Shown here piece by piece: positions 26,891-34,630 of a stretch of DNA of 64,000 bases (position 1 is the stretch's first letter; every line of letters starts with the position of its first letter). This stretch comes from an uncultured Pseudomonadota bacterium (GTDB lineage Bacteria > Pseudomonadota > Gammaproteobacteria > Burkholderiales > Burkholderiaceae_C). The DNA is taken from the NCBI GenBank assembly GCA_945952465.1, contig CAMFIB010000001.1, forward strand, positions 1,612,001-1,676,000. Reading direction: 5' to 3'. The translations under genes were made by a program, and so were the position numbers. The notes beneath the pieces were generated by a model, which searched no databases, was not told where the DNA came from, and saw only the letters and a list, made by a program, of their open reading frames with translations.

Positions 26891-27616
26891 TCACAGGCCA
26901 GCGACTGACACGCTTTTTCCCTCGGCTTTAATGGCTTCCAGATCTGAATCGCTGAGATCAAACCACTCACCTTCGAGCCGCTTGGCGTGATACCTCAGAT
27001 GAAAGCTTCGTTCAGCTTGTGTGTAGTCTTCAAACCAAGCGTAGTGTTCAACAGAGGTATGAAAGGGTAGGCGCACTGCAAATAGCCTAGTTCTGCTTCT
27101 GAGATTTACGGTCTTGCCGATCTTGAAGCCGAGTTTCGAACGTATGACGTAAACATATCCCCCTGTCGGCGAAGACGACGGTCTTGACGTGCGGTCAGAT
27201 GCTGGCGGTTGTACACCAAACTCAAGGTTCGCAAATTCTGGGAAGTGCTCAGCGAACAATACTTCGAGCAGATAGCGCTCGACTACATCTTTGGCATACC
27301 CAAAGAATGGTTTGGTCTGTGTCCACCATCTCCGCCCGGCTGGGTTGGGCCGGAATCTGATTTCAACAGGGCGCCAATCGACTTCTGCGGAGGCAAACGA
27401 GCGTTCGACTTCTCGAACGACACCGAGAGCTTCGACTCTTCCCAATTGAGATTCCGCATCCCAACTCGCCAAGGTGATACCGTGCCGAGGGCGGATTTTG
27501 TGGATCAATTCTCGCGGCAACTCAACCGAGACGGCGGAGTTCAGCGACGCCATCGGAGACGCAGAATTCGCAATAGGCCTTAGTCGCCAAAACTGTTTCG
27601 GAGACGGTGACGTCAT
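26891..27616 (-). CDS. Integron cassette 2: GIY-YIG (T5orf172/MUG113-like) nuclease-domain protein
   Basis: 241 residues. The C-terminal domain (about 153-230) has the GIY-YIG superfamily layout of the T5orf172/MUG113 branch: GYVYVIRS, then FKIGKTVNLRSRTR, and the late EGEWFDLS. This domain cleaves DNA in homing endonucleases and phage-related proteins; catalysis here is inferred. The N-terminal 140 residues (Trp/Arg-rich centre WRPVEIRFRPN, then KDVVERYLLEVLFAEHFPEF) match nothing I recognise. The ATG at 27616 is nine nt from the cassette junction. It is followed at once by an attC site. A defence or mobile-element role is plausible. Confidence 0.78.
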   Translation of the reverse strand: MTSPSPKQFWRLRPIANSASPMASLNSAVSVELPRELIHKIRPRHGITLASWDAESQLGRVEALGVVREVERSFASAEVDWRPVEIRFRPNPAGRRWWTQTKPFFGYAKDVVERYLLEVLFAEHFPEFANLEFGVQPPASDRTSRPSSSPTGGYVYVIRSKLGFKIGKTVNLRSRTRLFAVRLPFHTSVEHYAWFEDYTQAERSFHLRYHAKRLEGEWFDLSDSDLEAIKAEGKSVSVAGL

Positions 27617-27624
27617 TTTGTGAT

Positions 27625-27682
27625 ACCTAACGTTTGAATTCACCGGCCGCCTGAGGCGGTCCGGTGGAATGATGGGTTAGGC
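27625..27682 (-). repeat. Integron attC site 1
   Basis: 58-bp site read on the minus strand as GCCTAAC ... GTTAGGT, with inner boxes TTCCACCGGACCGCC and GGCGGCCGGTGAATTC forming a strong stem. The last 13 codons and the stop of cassette gene 1 lie inside it. Confidence 0.92.
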
Positions 27683-28275
27683 AGTTCAACCATAGTGGAC
27701 AAACCCTTCGATTTACGAAACTTGCCAAGCTCTCCAGCCCAAACACGGCTCACTTCCAGGAGAGTGAACGCGAGAGGACCAACGCATTCCGGCGTGAAAA
27801 ATGTGTTCTCGGGTCCAAGGTCTCGGTTGATGAACTCGAAGATATCTCCATGACAAATGTTGTTCCGCTGTCGTACGACTTCAACATCTATGCGATTAGG
27901 CTTCGCTGTATTCAGATTTTCCAGGAAATTGGTTTCACCGGGAAATGCTAGTGCCTCCACGGGCATGCCAACTTCTTGGGCGTTGAGAATTAGGTTGTTG
28001 CTCAGAACGCGATACGGGGATAGCTCATCAAGCGGCTTCCCTACCGATGCGCCAGACACCTGGGCGATGGTGACGCGTAAGCTGGCCTCGACGCCATTTA
28101 GCAATGAGGACACGCCAGGAACGTAGTATTCATTCCGGATCGCGTCTAAACCTTGAACGAAGAACCAGTGGAATTCTGCTGCACAGAGCGTCTCGAAGAA
28201 GTGATTGCGCTCCTGTGCCCAAGGAGCATTCTTTACGAAGTGCTCAATGATGTGTTGCGCGTGAGACTTCTCCAT
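27640..28275 (-). CDS. Integron cassette 1: HEPN-like protein
   Basis: 211 residues, mostly helical by composition. Residues 137-142 (RNNICH, in VVRQRNNICHGD) fit the R-x4-H motif of HEPN domains, whose members include RNase toxins and abortive-infection proteins. The preceding helices (HWFFVQGLDAIRNEYYVPG near 36-54, LLNGVEASLRVTI near 58-70) fit a HEPN-type bundle, but fold assignment by eye is tentative. The start ATG is seven nt from the attI-side core site. The final residues 199-211 (PNPSFHRTASGGR) are encoded by the attC, a feature known for cassette genes of chromosomal integrons. No antitoxin gene accompanies it. Confidence 0.7.
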   Translation of the reverse strand: MEKSHAQHIIEHFVKNAPWAQERNHFFETLCAAEFHWFFVQGLDAIRNEYYVPGVSSLLNGVEASLRVTIAQVSGASVGKPLDELSPYRVLSNNLILNAQEVGMPVEALAFPGETNFLENLNTAKPNRIDVEVVRQRNNICHGDIFEFINRDLGPENTFFTPECVGPLAFTLLEVSRVWAGELGKFRKSKGLSTMVELPNPSFHRTASGGR

Positions 28276-28390
28276 CTTGCTGCCTAACGTGTTTTCGCGA
28301 ACATTTTTCCAATATAACCCCAAACAAGTCATACATCGATGACGCTTCAAACGGCTTCAATGCCTCGTCCAAGCGAATTTTGTGGATTGA
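28276..28390 (-). promoter_or_regulatory. Probable attI region with core site and cassette promoter
   Basis: The first cassette is joined at a GTTAGGC core site (28282-28288 read on the minus strand), which has no attC palindrome to its right, as expected for attI. The stretch to the integrase remnant is AT-rich. A TATATT hexamer (28311-28316, minus strand) could be the -10 of the cassette promoter, although no good -35 at 17 bp is visible. Confidence 0.6.
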
Positions 28391-28409
28391 ACTAAAAAAG
28401 CAGTTCAAT
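28386..28409. promoter_or_regulatory. Palindrome ATTGAACT-N8-AGTTCAAT
   Basis: Perfect 8-bp inverted repeat with an A-rich 8-nt spacer at the 5' edge of the integrase remnant. It does not match a LexA box (CTGT-N8-ACAG). It could be an operator or a leftover recombination-site arm. Confidence 0.4.
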
Positions 28410-29118
28410 CGACGCAACCGCCGCCGCCCTCTCCTTGCCTGCTCGATCAGTTGCGTGCGCGGCTGCGGTACCGGCATTACAGCTTGGCCACGGAGAAGCT
28501 GTACGTGTATTAGGCGCGATTCTTCGTGCGGCTCCACGGCTCGCGCCATCCCAAGGACATGGGCGGGGCGGAGGTGGAAGCGCTTTTGTCGCATCTGGCC
28601 AATGAGCGCCAAGTGGCGCCGTCCACGCACAAGCAGGCGCTGGCCGCCAGCCTGTTTCTCTACAGGGAAGTGCTGCAAATCGATCTGCCGTGGAGGAACG
28701 AAATCGGTCGGCCACGCACGCAGCACCGCATCCCGGTGGTTCTGACGGTTCCGGAGGTTCAACAGACGCTGGCGCTGCTGGATGCCGGCCATCTGGTGCA
28801 TGGCCTGCTGGCGCGGCTGCTGTACGGCACGGGCATGCGCATCATGGAGGCCGGCTGCGCGTGAAGGATGTCGATTTCGATGACGGCGCCACCGTGTTGC
28901 GAGAAGACGAGGGTGGCACATCTGCTGCACCGTGGCACCGGCATCCGCACGGTGCAGGCACTGTTAGACCACACCGACGTGCGCACCACTATGCCCCCCC
29001 CGTGCGCTGAAGATCGGCGGGGGGGGTGGTGAGCCCGCTCGATGTGCTGATGCCCACGGCGGCCACCGGCGCGCCTTCCCGCGAAGCGCTGGAACACATC
29101 AACGCCATGCCGCTCTGA
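28391..29118 (+). pseudogene. intI: Decayed integron integrase (IntI-type tyrosine recombinase)
   Basis: Clear remnant of an integron integrase, divergent from the cassettes as in a normal integron. The N-terminal part reads LLDQLRARLRYRHYSLATEK, then YVY-stop-ARFF: an in-frame TAG (28511-28513) stands where the family has Trp. The frame resumes with [34 protein letters not shown] and LLYGTGMRI. It shifts frame near 28856 ([14 protein letters not shown]), then jumps to HLLHRGTGIRTVQALLDHTDV. The centre with the catalytic Arg/His boxes is therefore gone. A C8 run follows where MIYTH, with the catalytic Tyr, should be. The end SPLDVLM to TGA 29118 matches the family C-terminus. No activity is possible. 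Confidence 0.92.
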
Positions 29119-29153
29119 GGCGGCGAGTGCGTACAATTCCATCAAAATCCTGC

Positions 29154-29208
29154 CTGTCGAGGCCTCAGCCAGCGTCAGATAAGGATCATCCGCTTCTAAA
29201 TTTGTAGC
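29154..29208 (+). repeat. 55-bp dispersed repeat, copy 8 (serB leader)
   Basis: Diverged copy: arm about 29154-29191 (GAGGCCTCAGCCAGCGTCAG) and end 29192-29208 (GCTTCTAAATTTGTAGC). It ends seven bp before the serB start codon. The arm alignment is off by one base relative to the other copies. Confidence 0.65.
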
Positions 29209-29215
29209 ATTCCGC

Positions 29216-29932
29216 ATGCCCCCCGAAGATCGCTCCCTCCCCGGCCTCGTCATCCAGCGCTTCACACCGCCGCTGCGACTCGCCGATTTCAAATTGATCG
29301 CGTTCGACATGGACTCGACGCTGATCAACATCGAGTGCATCGACGAGATCGCCGACGCGGTGGGCAAGAAGGCGGAGGTGGCCGCCATCACCGAGGCGAC
29401 GATGCGCGGCGAGATCAAGGACTTCAAGGAAAGCCTGCGTCGCCGTGTCGCGCTGTTGCGCGGCGTGCCGACGGCGTCGTTGCAGCAGGTCTACGACGAG
29501 CGGCTGCGTCTGAATCCGGGCGCCGACACCCTGGTCGCTGCCGCCAAGGCAGCCGGACTCAAGGTGCTGCTGGTTTCCGGCGGTTTCACCTTTTTCGCCG
29601 ACCGCGTCGCGGCGCGGCTGGGCATCGACTACGCGCGCTCCAACCTGCTGGGCGAAGCCAATGGACACCTCACCGGTGAGGTGGTGCCGCAAGCCTGGGG
29701 CGACATCTGTGACGGCGAGGAAAAGCGCCGCACGCTGCTGGCCACCTGCGCAGAGCTGGGCATCGAAGCGAAACAGGCCATCGCGGTCGGCGACGGCGCG
29801 AATGACTTGCCGATGATGGGCGTTGCCGGCCTGTCGGTCGCCTACCACGCCAAACCCAAGGTGCGCGAGCAGGCGATGGTGGCGATCAACGACGGCGGGC
29901 TGGACCGCCTGTTGGAAGTCGTGCGGCCCTGA
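29216..29932 (+). CDS. serB: Phosphoserine phosphatase
   Basis: HAD-family enzyme for the last step of serine biosynthesis. 238 residues. Motif I FDMDSTLI (nucleophile Asp near residue 31), with the substrate-binding Glu in NIECIDEIAD. Motif II is VSGGFTFF, then Lys in EEKRRTLL, and motif III is VGDGANDLPMMG. No N-terminal ACT domain, so this is the short form. The ATG at 29216 is immediately preceded by a dispersed repeat and has no recognisable Shine-Dalgarno sequence. In related bacteria serB commonly lies beside mfd, so the integron appears inserted between them (this comparison is from memory, not from the window). Confidence 0.94.
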   Translation: MPPEDRSLPGLVIQRFTPPLRLADFKLIAFDMDSTLINIECIDEIADAVGKKAEVAAITEATMRGEIKDFKESLRRRVALLRGVPTASLQQVYDERLRLNPGADTLVAAAKAAGLKVLLVSGGFTFFADRVAARLGIDYARSNLLGEANGHLTGEVVPQAWGDICDGEEKRRTLLATCAELGIEAKQAIAVGDGANDLPMMGVAGLSVAYHAKPKVREQAMVAINDGGLDRLLEVVRP

Positions 29933-29938
29933 CCGCGC

Positions 29939-30526
29939 TCAGAGCACCTGGCAGGCCTGCTCGAAACTGAGCCGCGGGTTGCGCGGATGGATGTGGGCCG
30001 GGTCGGCGTGGCCCAGGTTGCACAGGAAGTTGGCCTGCCAGCGCCCGTCGGGGAAAAATTCGGCGTTGACCTTGTCGGCGTCGAAACCGCCCATGGGGCC
30101 GCAGTCCAGGCCCAGCGCCCGCGCGGCCAGCATGAAGTAGGCGCCGCTCAGCGTGCCATTTTTGACCGCGGTGCCCTGCGACGAGGCCGGGTTGGCGGCG
30201 AAACGCTCCATCGCGCCCTTGCCGTGCCAGATCTGCGGCATGTGTTCGTAGAAGCGGGTGTCGTGCGCGACGATGACCGTCACCGGCGCTTCCATCGTCT
30301 TCTTCAGGTTGCCTTCTGCCAGGGCCGGCCGCAGCCGTTCGCGCGATTCGGCGCTCATCAGGAACACGTAACGCGCGGGCTGCGTGTTCATCGAAGTGGC
30401 GCCCATGCGGGCCATCTCGTAGACCTGCTTCAGCAGTTCCACCGGCACGGGGGTATCGAGAAAACCGCTGGGGGTGCGGGCCTCGAGGAACAGTTGGCTC
30501 AGCGCGTCGTCGCTCAGTCGGGTCAT
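29939..30526 (-). CDS. RutE/HadB-type nitroreductase
   Basis: 195-residue FMN-dependent nitroreductase-fold protein of the malonic semialdehyde reductase RutE/HadB group. Conserved blocks: LFLEARTPSGFLDTPVPVELL, GATSMNTQPARYVFL, and the late GLDCGPMGGFDADKVNAEFFPDGRW followed by NFLCNLGHADP. The start ATG (30526) overlaps the stop of the DUF2721 gene (ATGA), so they are coupled. No other rut genes are near, so the natural substrate is open. It converges on serB with a 6-nt gap. Confidence 0.87.
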   Translation of the reverse strand: MTRLSDDALSQLFLEARTPSGFLDTPVPVELLKQVYEMARMGATSMNTQPARYVFLMSAESRERLRPALAEGNLKKTMEAPVTVIVAHDTRFYEHMPQIWHGKGAMERFAANPASSQGTAVKNGTLSGAYFMLAARALGLDCGPMGGFDADKVNAEFFPDGRWQANFLCNLGHADPAHIHPRNPRLSFEQACQVL

Positions 30527-30996
30527 GCTTCGGGCTTTGAAAGGGGCGCGAGCGGTGGCCGCGCGAAATTGAGGAGCCGTGTCGCCATCAGCGTTTCGGC
30601 GAGAAAACACACCAGCGCCAGCAGGAAGCAGCCGACGCCGGCGAGAAAGCTGGCCACGGCGATCCGCAGGATCTGCCATTCGATGGTCTCTCCCAGGAAC
30701 AGCACGATGATGGTCAACCCGATCATGAAGCCGCACAGGGTCAGCAGCGCGATCGCGCCATTGGCCAGCAACCCGCGCTTGCGCAGCTCAGACAGCTCCC
30801 GCCAGGCGGCCTGCTGAGGTTCACCCTCGGGCGCGGTCGCGATGCGGGCCTCGACGATGCGGGCGCGGTCGATGATGCGGGCCAGCCGGCTGGCAACGGT
30901 GCCAATCATGCCGGACACGGCGGTCAGCAGGAACACCGGCGCTACCGCCAGCTGGATGCCGTGCGAGATGGCGTCGGTATCGACGGGAAAGGCCAT
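30523..30996 (-). CDS. DUF2721 family membrane protein
   Basis: 157-residue inner-membrane protein with three hydrophobic helices. [32 protein letters not shown] near the N-terminus is the DUF2721 hallmark, including the basic [10 protein letters not shown] loop. Two more helices (about 85-110 and 115-140) follow a helical cytoplasmic insert. Function unknown. The start at 30996 (MAFPVDTDA) is chosen over an open extension to 31056. It overlaps the nitroreductase gene and is divergent from the LLM oxidoreductase gene. Confidence 0.85.
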   Translation of the reverse strand: MAFPVDTDAISHGIQLAVAPVFLLTAVSGMIGTVASRLARIIDRARIVEARIATAPEGEPQQAAWRELSELRKRGLLANGAIALLTLCGFMIGLTIIVLFLGETIEWQILRIAVASFLAGVGCFLLALVCFLAETLMATRLLNFARPPLAPLSKPEA

Positions 30997-31067
30997 GCGG
31001 GTTCGCTCGCTGTCGGGTTTTGGATGGCGCCGCCTGCAGCGGCTGCGGATGTGCATTATGGTCGCTC

Positions 31068-32052
<985 letters not shown>

Positions 32053-32078
<26 letters not shown>

Positions 32079-32766
32079 ATTCCGTCACGCCGGGCTCACC
32101 CGCCAGCGCCTGTGCCAGCCGCTCCAGCGGCGCGCGCATGGTGCGCACCATCATGCGGTACTCGAAACCCTCTGCTTCGCTGCCGGCCGCGCCGAAAGCG
32201 TAGCTCAGGTTGGCCACGTCGAAACCGTACCGGGCCAGCAACGCACGCAGATCGGCCTCGGCCATCGGCATGTCGGGGCGGAAACGCACGACCAACTGCG
32301 CGTAATGGTGGGTCGGCATTCGCAGCTCGATGTGGCGGAACAGCGCCAGTACACCCAGTGTGAGCGCCGTGGCCAGAAAGCCCGCAAAGAAGAAGCCGAT
32401 GCCCATCAGCACGCCTATGGCCGACGTGATCCAGATCGACGCGGCCGTGGTGAGCCCGCGCACGCTCAGGCCTTCCTTGAAGATCACTCCGGCGCCGAGA
32501 AAACCGATGCCGGTCATGATGCCCTGGGCCATGCGCGTCGGGTCCACGCGGACCACTTCGCTGGCGTTGGCGCCGAACCAATACGACTGGTACAGCGTGA
32601 CCAGCATCAGCAGGCTGGACGCCAGGCACACCAGCGTGTGGGTGCGGAAGCCGGCAGGTCGACCGTGGAAGCTGCGCTCGAACCCGATCAGCCCGCCCGC
32701 CAGCAACGCGGCCAACAGGTGCAGCGCGATCTCTCGGTACAGGGACCCATCGGGTGAAAGGGACAT
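32053..32766 (-). CDS. MgtC/SapB family membrane protein
   Basis: 237-residue protein with four to five TM helices in the first 150 residues and a soluble C-terminal domain. MgtC signatures are [31 protein letters not shown] and [31 protein letters not shown]. MgtC proteins are linked to growth at low magnesium and modulate membrane ATPases; which role applies here is unknown. Its tail overlaps the LLM gene on the other strand. Confidence 0.92.
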
Positions 32767-32819
32767 GCGCCGATGCTAAGGCCGCCGGGGCCCGCCCTTT
32801 CGACCGTTTCGCAATATCC

Positions 32820-33788
32820 TCATGCCGGCAAGCGGCTCGGGGGTGTGCGCGTGGAACCTGTCGCCCGGTTTTCACCAGGCGCAGGCTCCAGCAGTGTGGC
32901 CAGCAGACGGGCCGCCCCGGAGGTCGGTTGCGGGGTGGCCAGATGGCAGACCCGCAACTCGCGGCTGGCCCAGGCGTCGATCAGCGGCAAGACCCGCACA
33001 TCCGGCCGAAGGCACCGCTGCGCCGCATGCCGCGGCAGCACTGCGGCGCCGACACCTTGCGCCACAACGTCGGCAACCGCCTCGAAGGATTTCACCTGCA
33101 CCCGGTACCGCAGCGACCGACCAGCCAGCAGCGCCTGCTGGCGCAAAAAGCGGGTCAGGCCCGCGCCATCGGACAACCCCACGACAGGGTGGTCACTCAC
33201 GTCGGCGAAGGCCACAGCCCGCCGCCGGCCAAAGCGGCTTCCGGGGCCTGCCAGCACCACGAGTTCGTCGGTGCGGAAAGGCTGCGCCACCAGGCCGCTG
33301 GGGTCAACGTGGTCGGCCACGATGCCGATGTCGGCGCGCGACAGGTGCAGCGCCTGCAAGACCTCCTGGCTACCCGCCTCCTGAAGGTCGATGTCCAGCC
33401 TCGGGTTGGCCGCCAGAAAGCGGCCGATCAGGGGCGGCAGGTACTCGCTGGCGGCCGCTGTGTTGCACCACAGCCGGATGGTGCCGCGCAGCCCGCGCGC
33501 ATGCGGCGCCATCTCGTCGTGCAGCGCGTCCAGCTCACGCAGCAGGCGGCCGGCGCCACGCAACAGCGTCTGGCCGGCACCCGTCGGCGTCACGCCCCGC
33601 TTGGCCCGCTGGAGCAGCGGCGTGCCCATGCCGTGTTCCAGTTGGGTCAGCCGGGCACTCGCCGCCGCCAGCGACAGGCTCACGCTGCGCGCACCGGCGG
33701 TGATGCTGCCCTGCCCCACCACCGCCATGAACAGGCGCAGGTCGAACGGGTCTATGCGGTAGGCGCTCGCGCGCAGGGATTGGGCCAT
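32820..33788 (-). CDS. LysR-family transcriptional regulator
   Basis: 322-residue LTTR. The N-terminal winged helix-turn-helix (FDLRLFMAVVGQGSITAGARSVSLSLAAASARLTQLE) is followed by a periplasmic-binding-type effector domain (LRGTIRLWCNTAAASEYLPPLIGRFLAANPRLDIDL). The start at 33788 is fixed by GGAGG five nt upstream; an ATG four codons earlier (33800) falls inside the palindromic operator candidate. It is divergent from the TauE/SafE gene, with 86 bp between starts and a 23-bp dyad inside, a classic LTTR target-gene layout. The ligand is unknown, possibly linked to the exporter's substrate. Confidence 0.92.
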   Translation of the reverse strand: MAQSLRASAYRIDPFDLRLFMAVVGQGSITAGARSVSLSLAAASARLTQLEHGMGTPLLQRAKRGVTPTGAGQTLLRGAGRLLRELDALHDEMAPHARGLRGTIRLWCNTAAASEYLPPLIGRFLAANPRLDIDLQEAGSQEVLQALHLSRADIGIVADHVDPSGLVAQPFRTDELVVLAGPGSRFGRRRAVAFADVSDHPVVGLSDGAGLTRFLRQQALLAGRSLRYRVQVKSFEAVADVVAQGVGAAVLPRHAAQRCLRPDVRVLPLIDAWASRELRVCHLATPQPTSGAARLLATLLEPAPGENRATGSTRTPPSRLPA

Positions 33789-33798
33789 GCTCGCCTCC

Positions 33799-33821
33799 AT
33801 CCTTCGGAAAATCCGAAGGAT
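33799..33821. promoter_or_regulatory. LysR-type operator candidate
   Basis: Perfect 10-bp inverted repeat ATCCTTCGGA-AAA-TCCGAAGGAT, containing the LTTR box TCGGAAAATCCGA (T-N11-A). It lies in the divergent region, 10 bp before the lysR start and 53 bp before the TauE-like gene. Confidence 0.75.
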
Positions 33822-33874
33822 AACCGCGCTGGTTTGCGTTCGACACACACCCGCCCGCCGGGCACGATGCCCCC

Positions 33875-34627
33875 ATGGAAAACCCGTTCAGTCACGCATC
33901 TGCGGCGATTGCCGCCATCTTTCTGCTCGCCGGCGTCGTGAAGGGCGTCTCGGGCATGGGCCTGCCCACCGTGGCGATGGGGCTGCTGGGCCTGTGGATG
34001 CCGCCGCCGGCCGCCGCAGCGCTGCTGGTGCTGCCGTCCTTGCTGACCAATGTGGCGCAGTGCCTGGGGCCAGACGGGCCCGCGCTGTGGCGCCGCCTGT
34101 GGCCGCTGTGGCTGACCATGGTGCTGGCCACCCTGGCCAGCCCCCTGCCCGACCTGGGTTCCGCGGGGGCGGCGGCGCGGCTGACGCTGGGCGCCGTGCT
34201 GGTGGTGTACGGTGGCTGGGGCCTGATGCGGCCCTCCCTCCCACAACCCGGACGGCACGAGCGCTGGTTGGCACCTGTGGCCGGCCTCGGCACCGGCCTG
34301 CTGACGGCGGCGACCGGCGTGTTCGTGGTGCCGGTCGTTCCCTTCCTTCAGGCGCTGCGCCTACCGCGCGAACCCCTGGTGCAGGCGCTGGGCATCACCT
34401 TCACGTTGACCACGCTTTCGCTGGCCGCGCGGCTGTGGTGGAGCGGGCAATGGAGCGGAGACGCCGCCGCAGACTGGTGGGTCCAGGCGCTCGCGCTGCT
34501 GTCAGCCCTCTTGGGCATGGGGGCCGGTGCACGGCTGCGGCGCCACTTGGCCGGCCCGCGCTTTTCGGCGGTGCTGTTCGGCATGTTCGTGGTGCTGGGC
34601 GCGCTGATGCTGGCACGCGGTGGCTGA
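33875..34627 (+). CDS. TauE/SafE family transporter
   Basis: 250-residue membrane protein with about eight TM helices in two similar halves. Each half starts with a Gly-rich motif (LLAGVVKGVSGMGLPTVAMGLLGL near 17-40 and GLGTGLLTAATGVFVVPVVPFLQAL near 137-161), as in the TauE/SafE/DUF81 family of sulfite, sulfoacetate or organic-anion exporters. It is divergently transcribed from a LysR regulator that probably controls it. It converges on the PBP gene with three nt between stops. The substrate cannot be told. Confidence 0.88.
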   Translation: MENPFSHASAAIAAIFLLAGVVKGVSGMGLPTVAMGLLGLWMPPPAAAALLVLPSLLTNVAQCLGPDGPALWRRLWPLWLTMVLATLASPLPDLGSAGAAARLTLGAVLVVYGGWGLMRPSLPQPGRHERWLAPVAGLGTGLLTAATGVFVVPVVPFLQALRLPREPLVQALGITFTLTTLSLAARLWWSGQWSGDAAADWWVQALALLSALLGMGAGARLRRHLAGPRFSAVLFGMFVVLGALMLARGG

Positions 34628-34630
34628 ACC

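Noticed and set aside
26020-27682. attC sites as simple REP or terminator hairpins
   Set aside because: Core 7-mers, box asymmetry and cassette spacing fit attC, and a dead integrase lies at the proper end.
28526-28864. 112-residue plus-strand frame as a complete gene
   Set aside because: It is only the middle piece of the broken integrase; homology continues past both stop codons in other frames.
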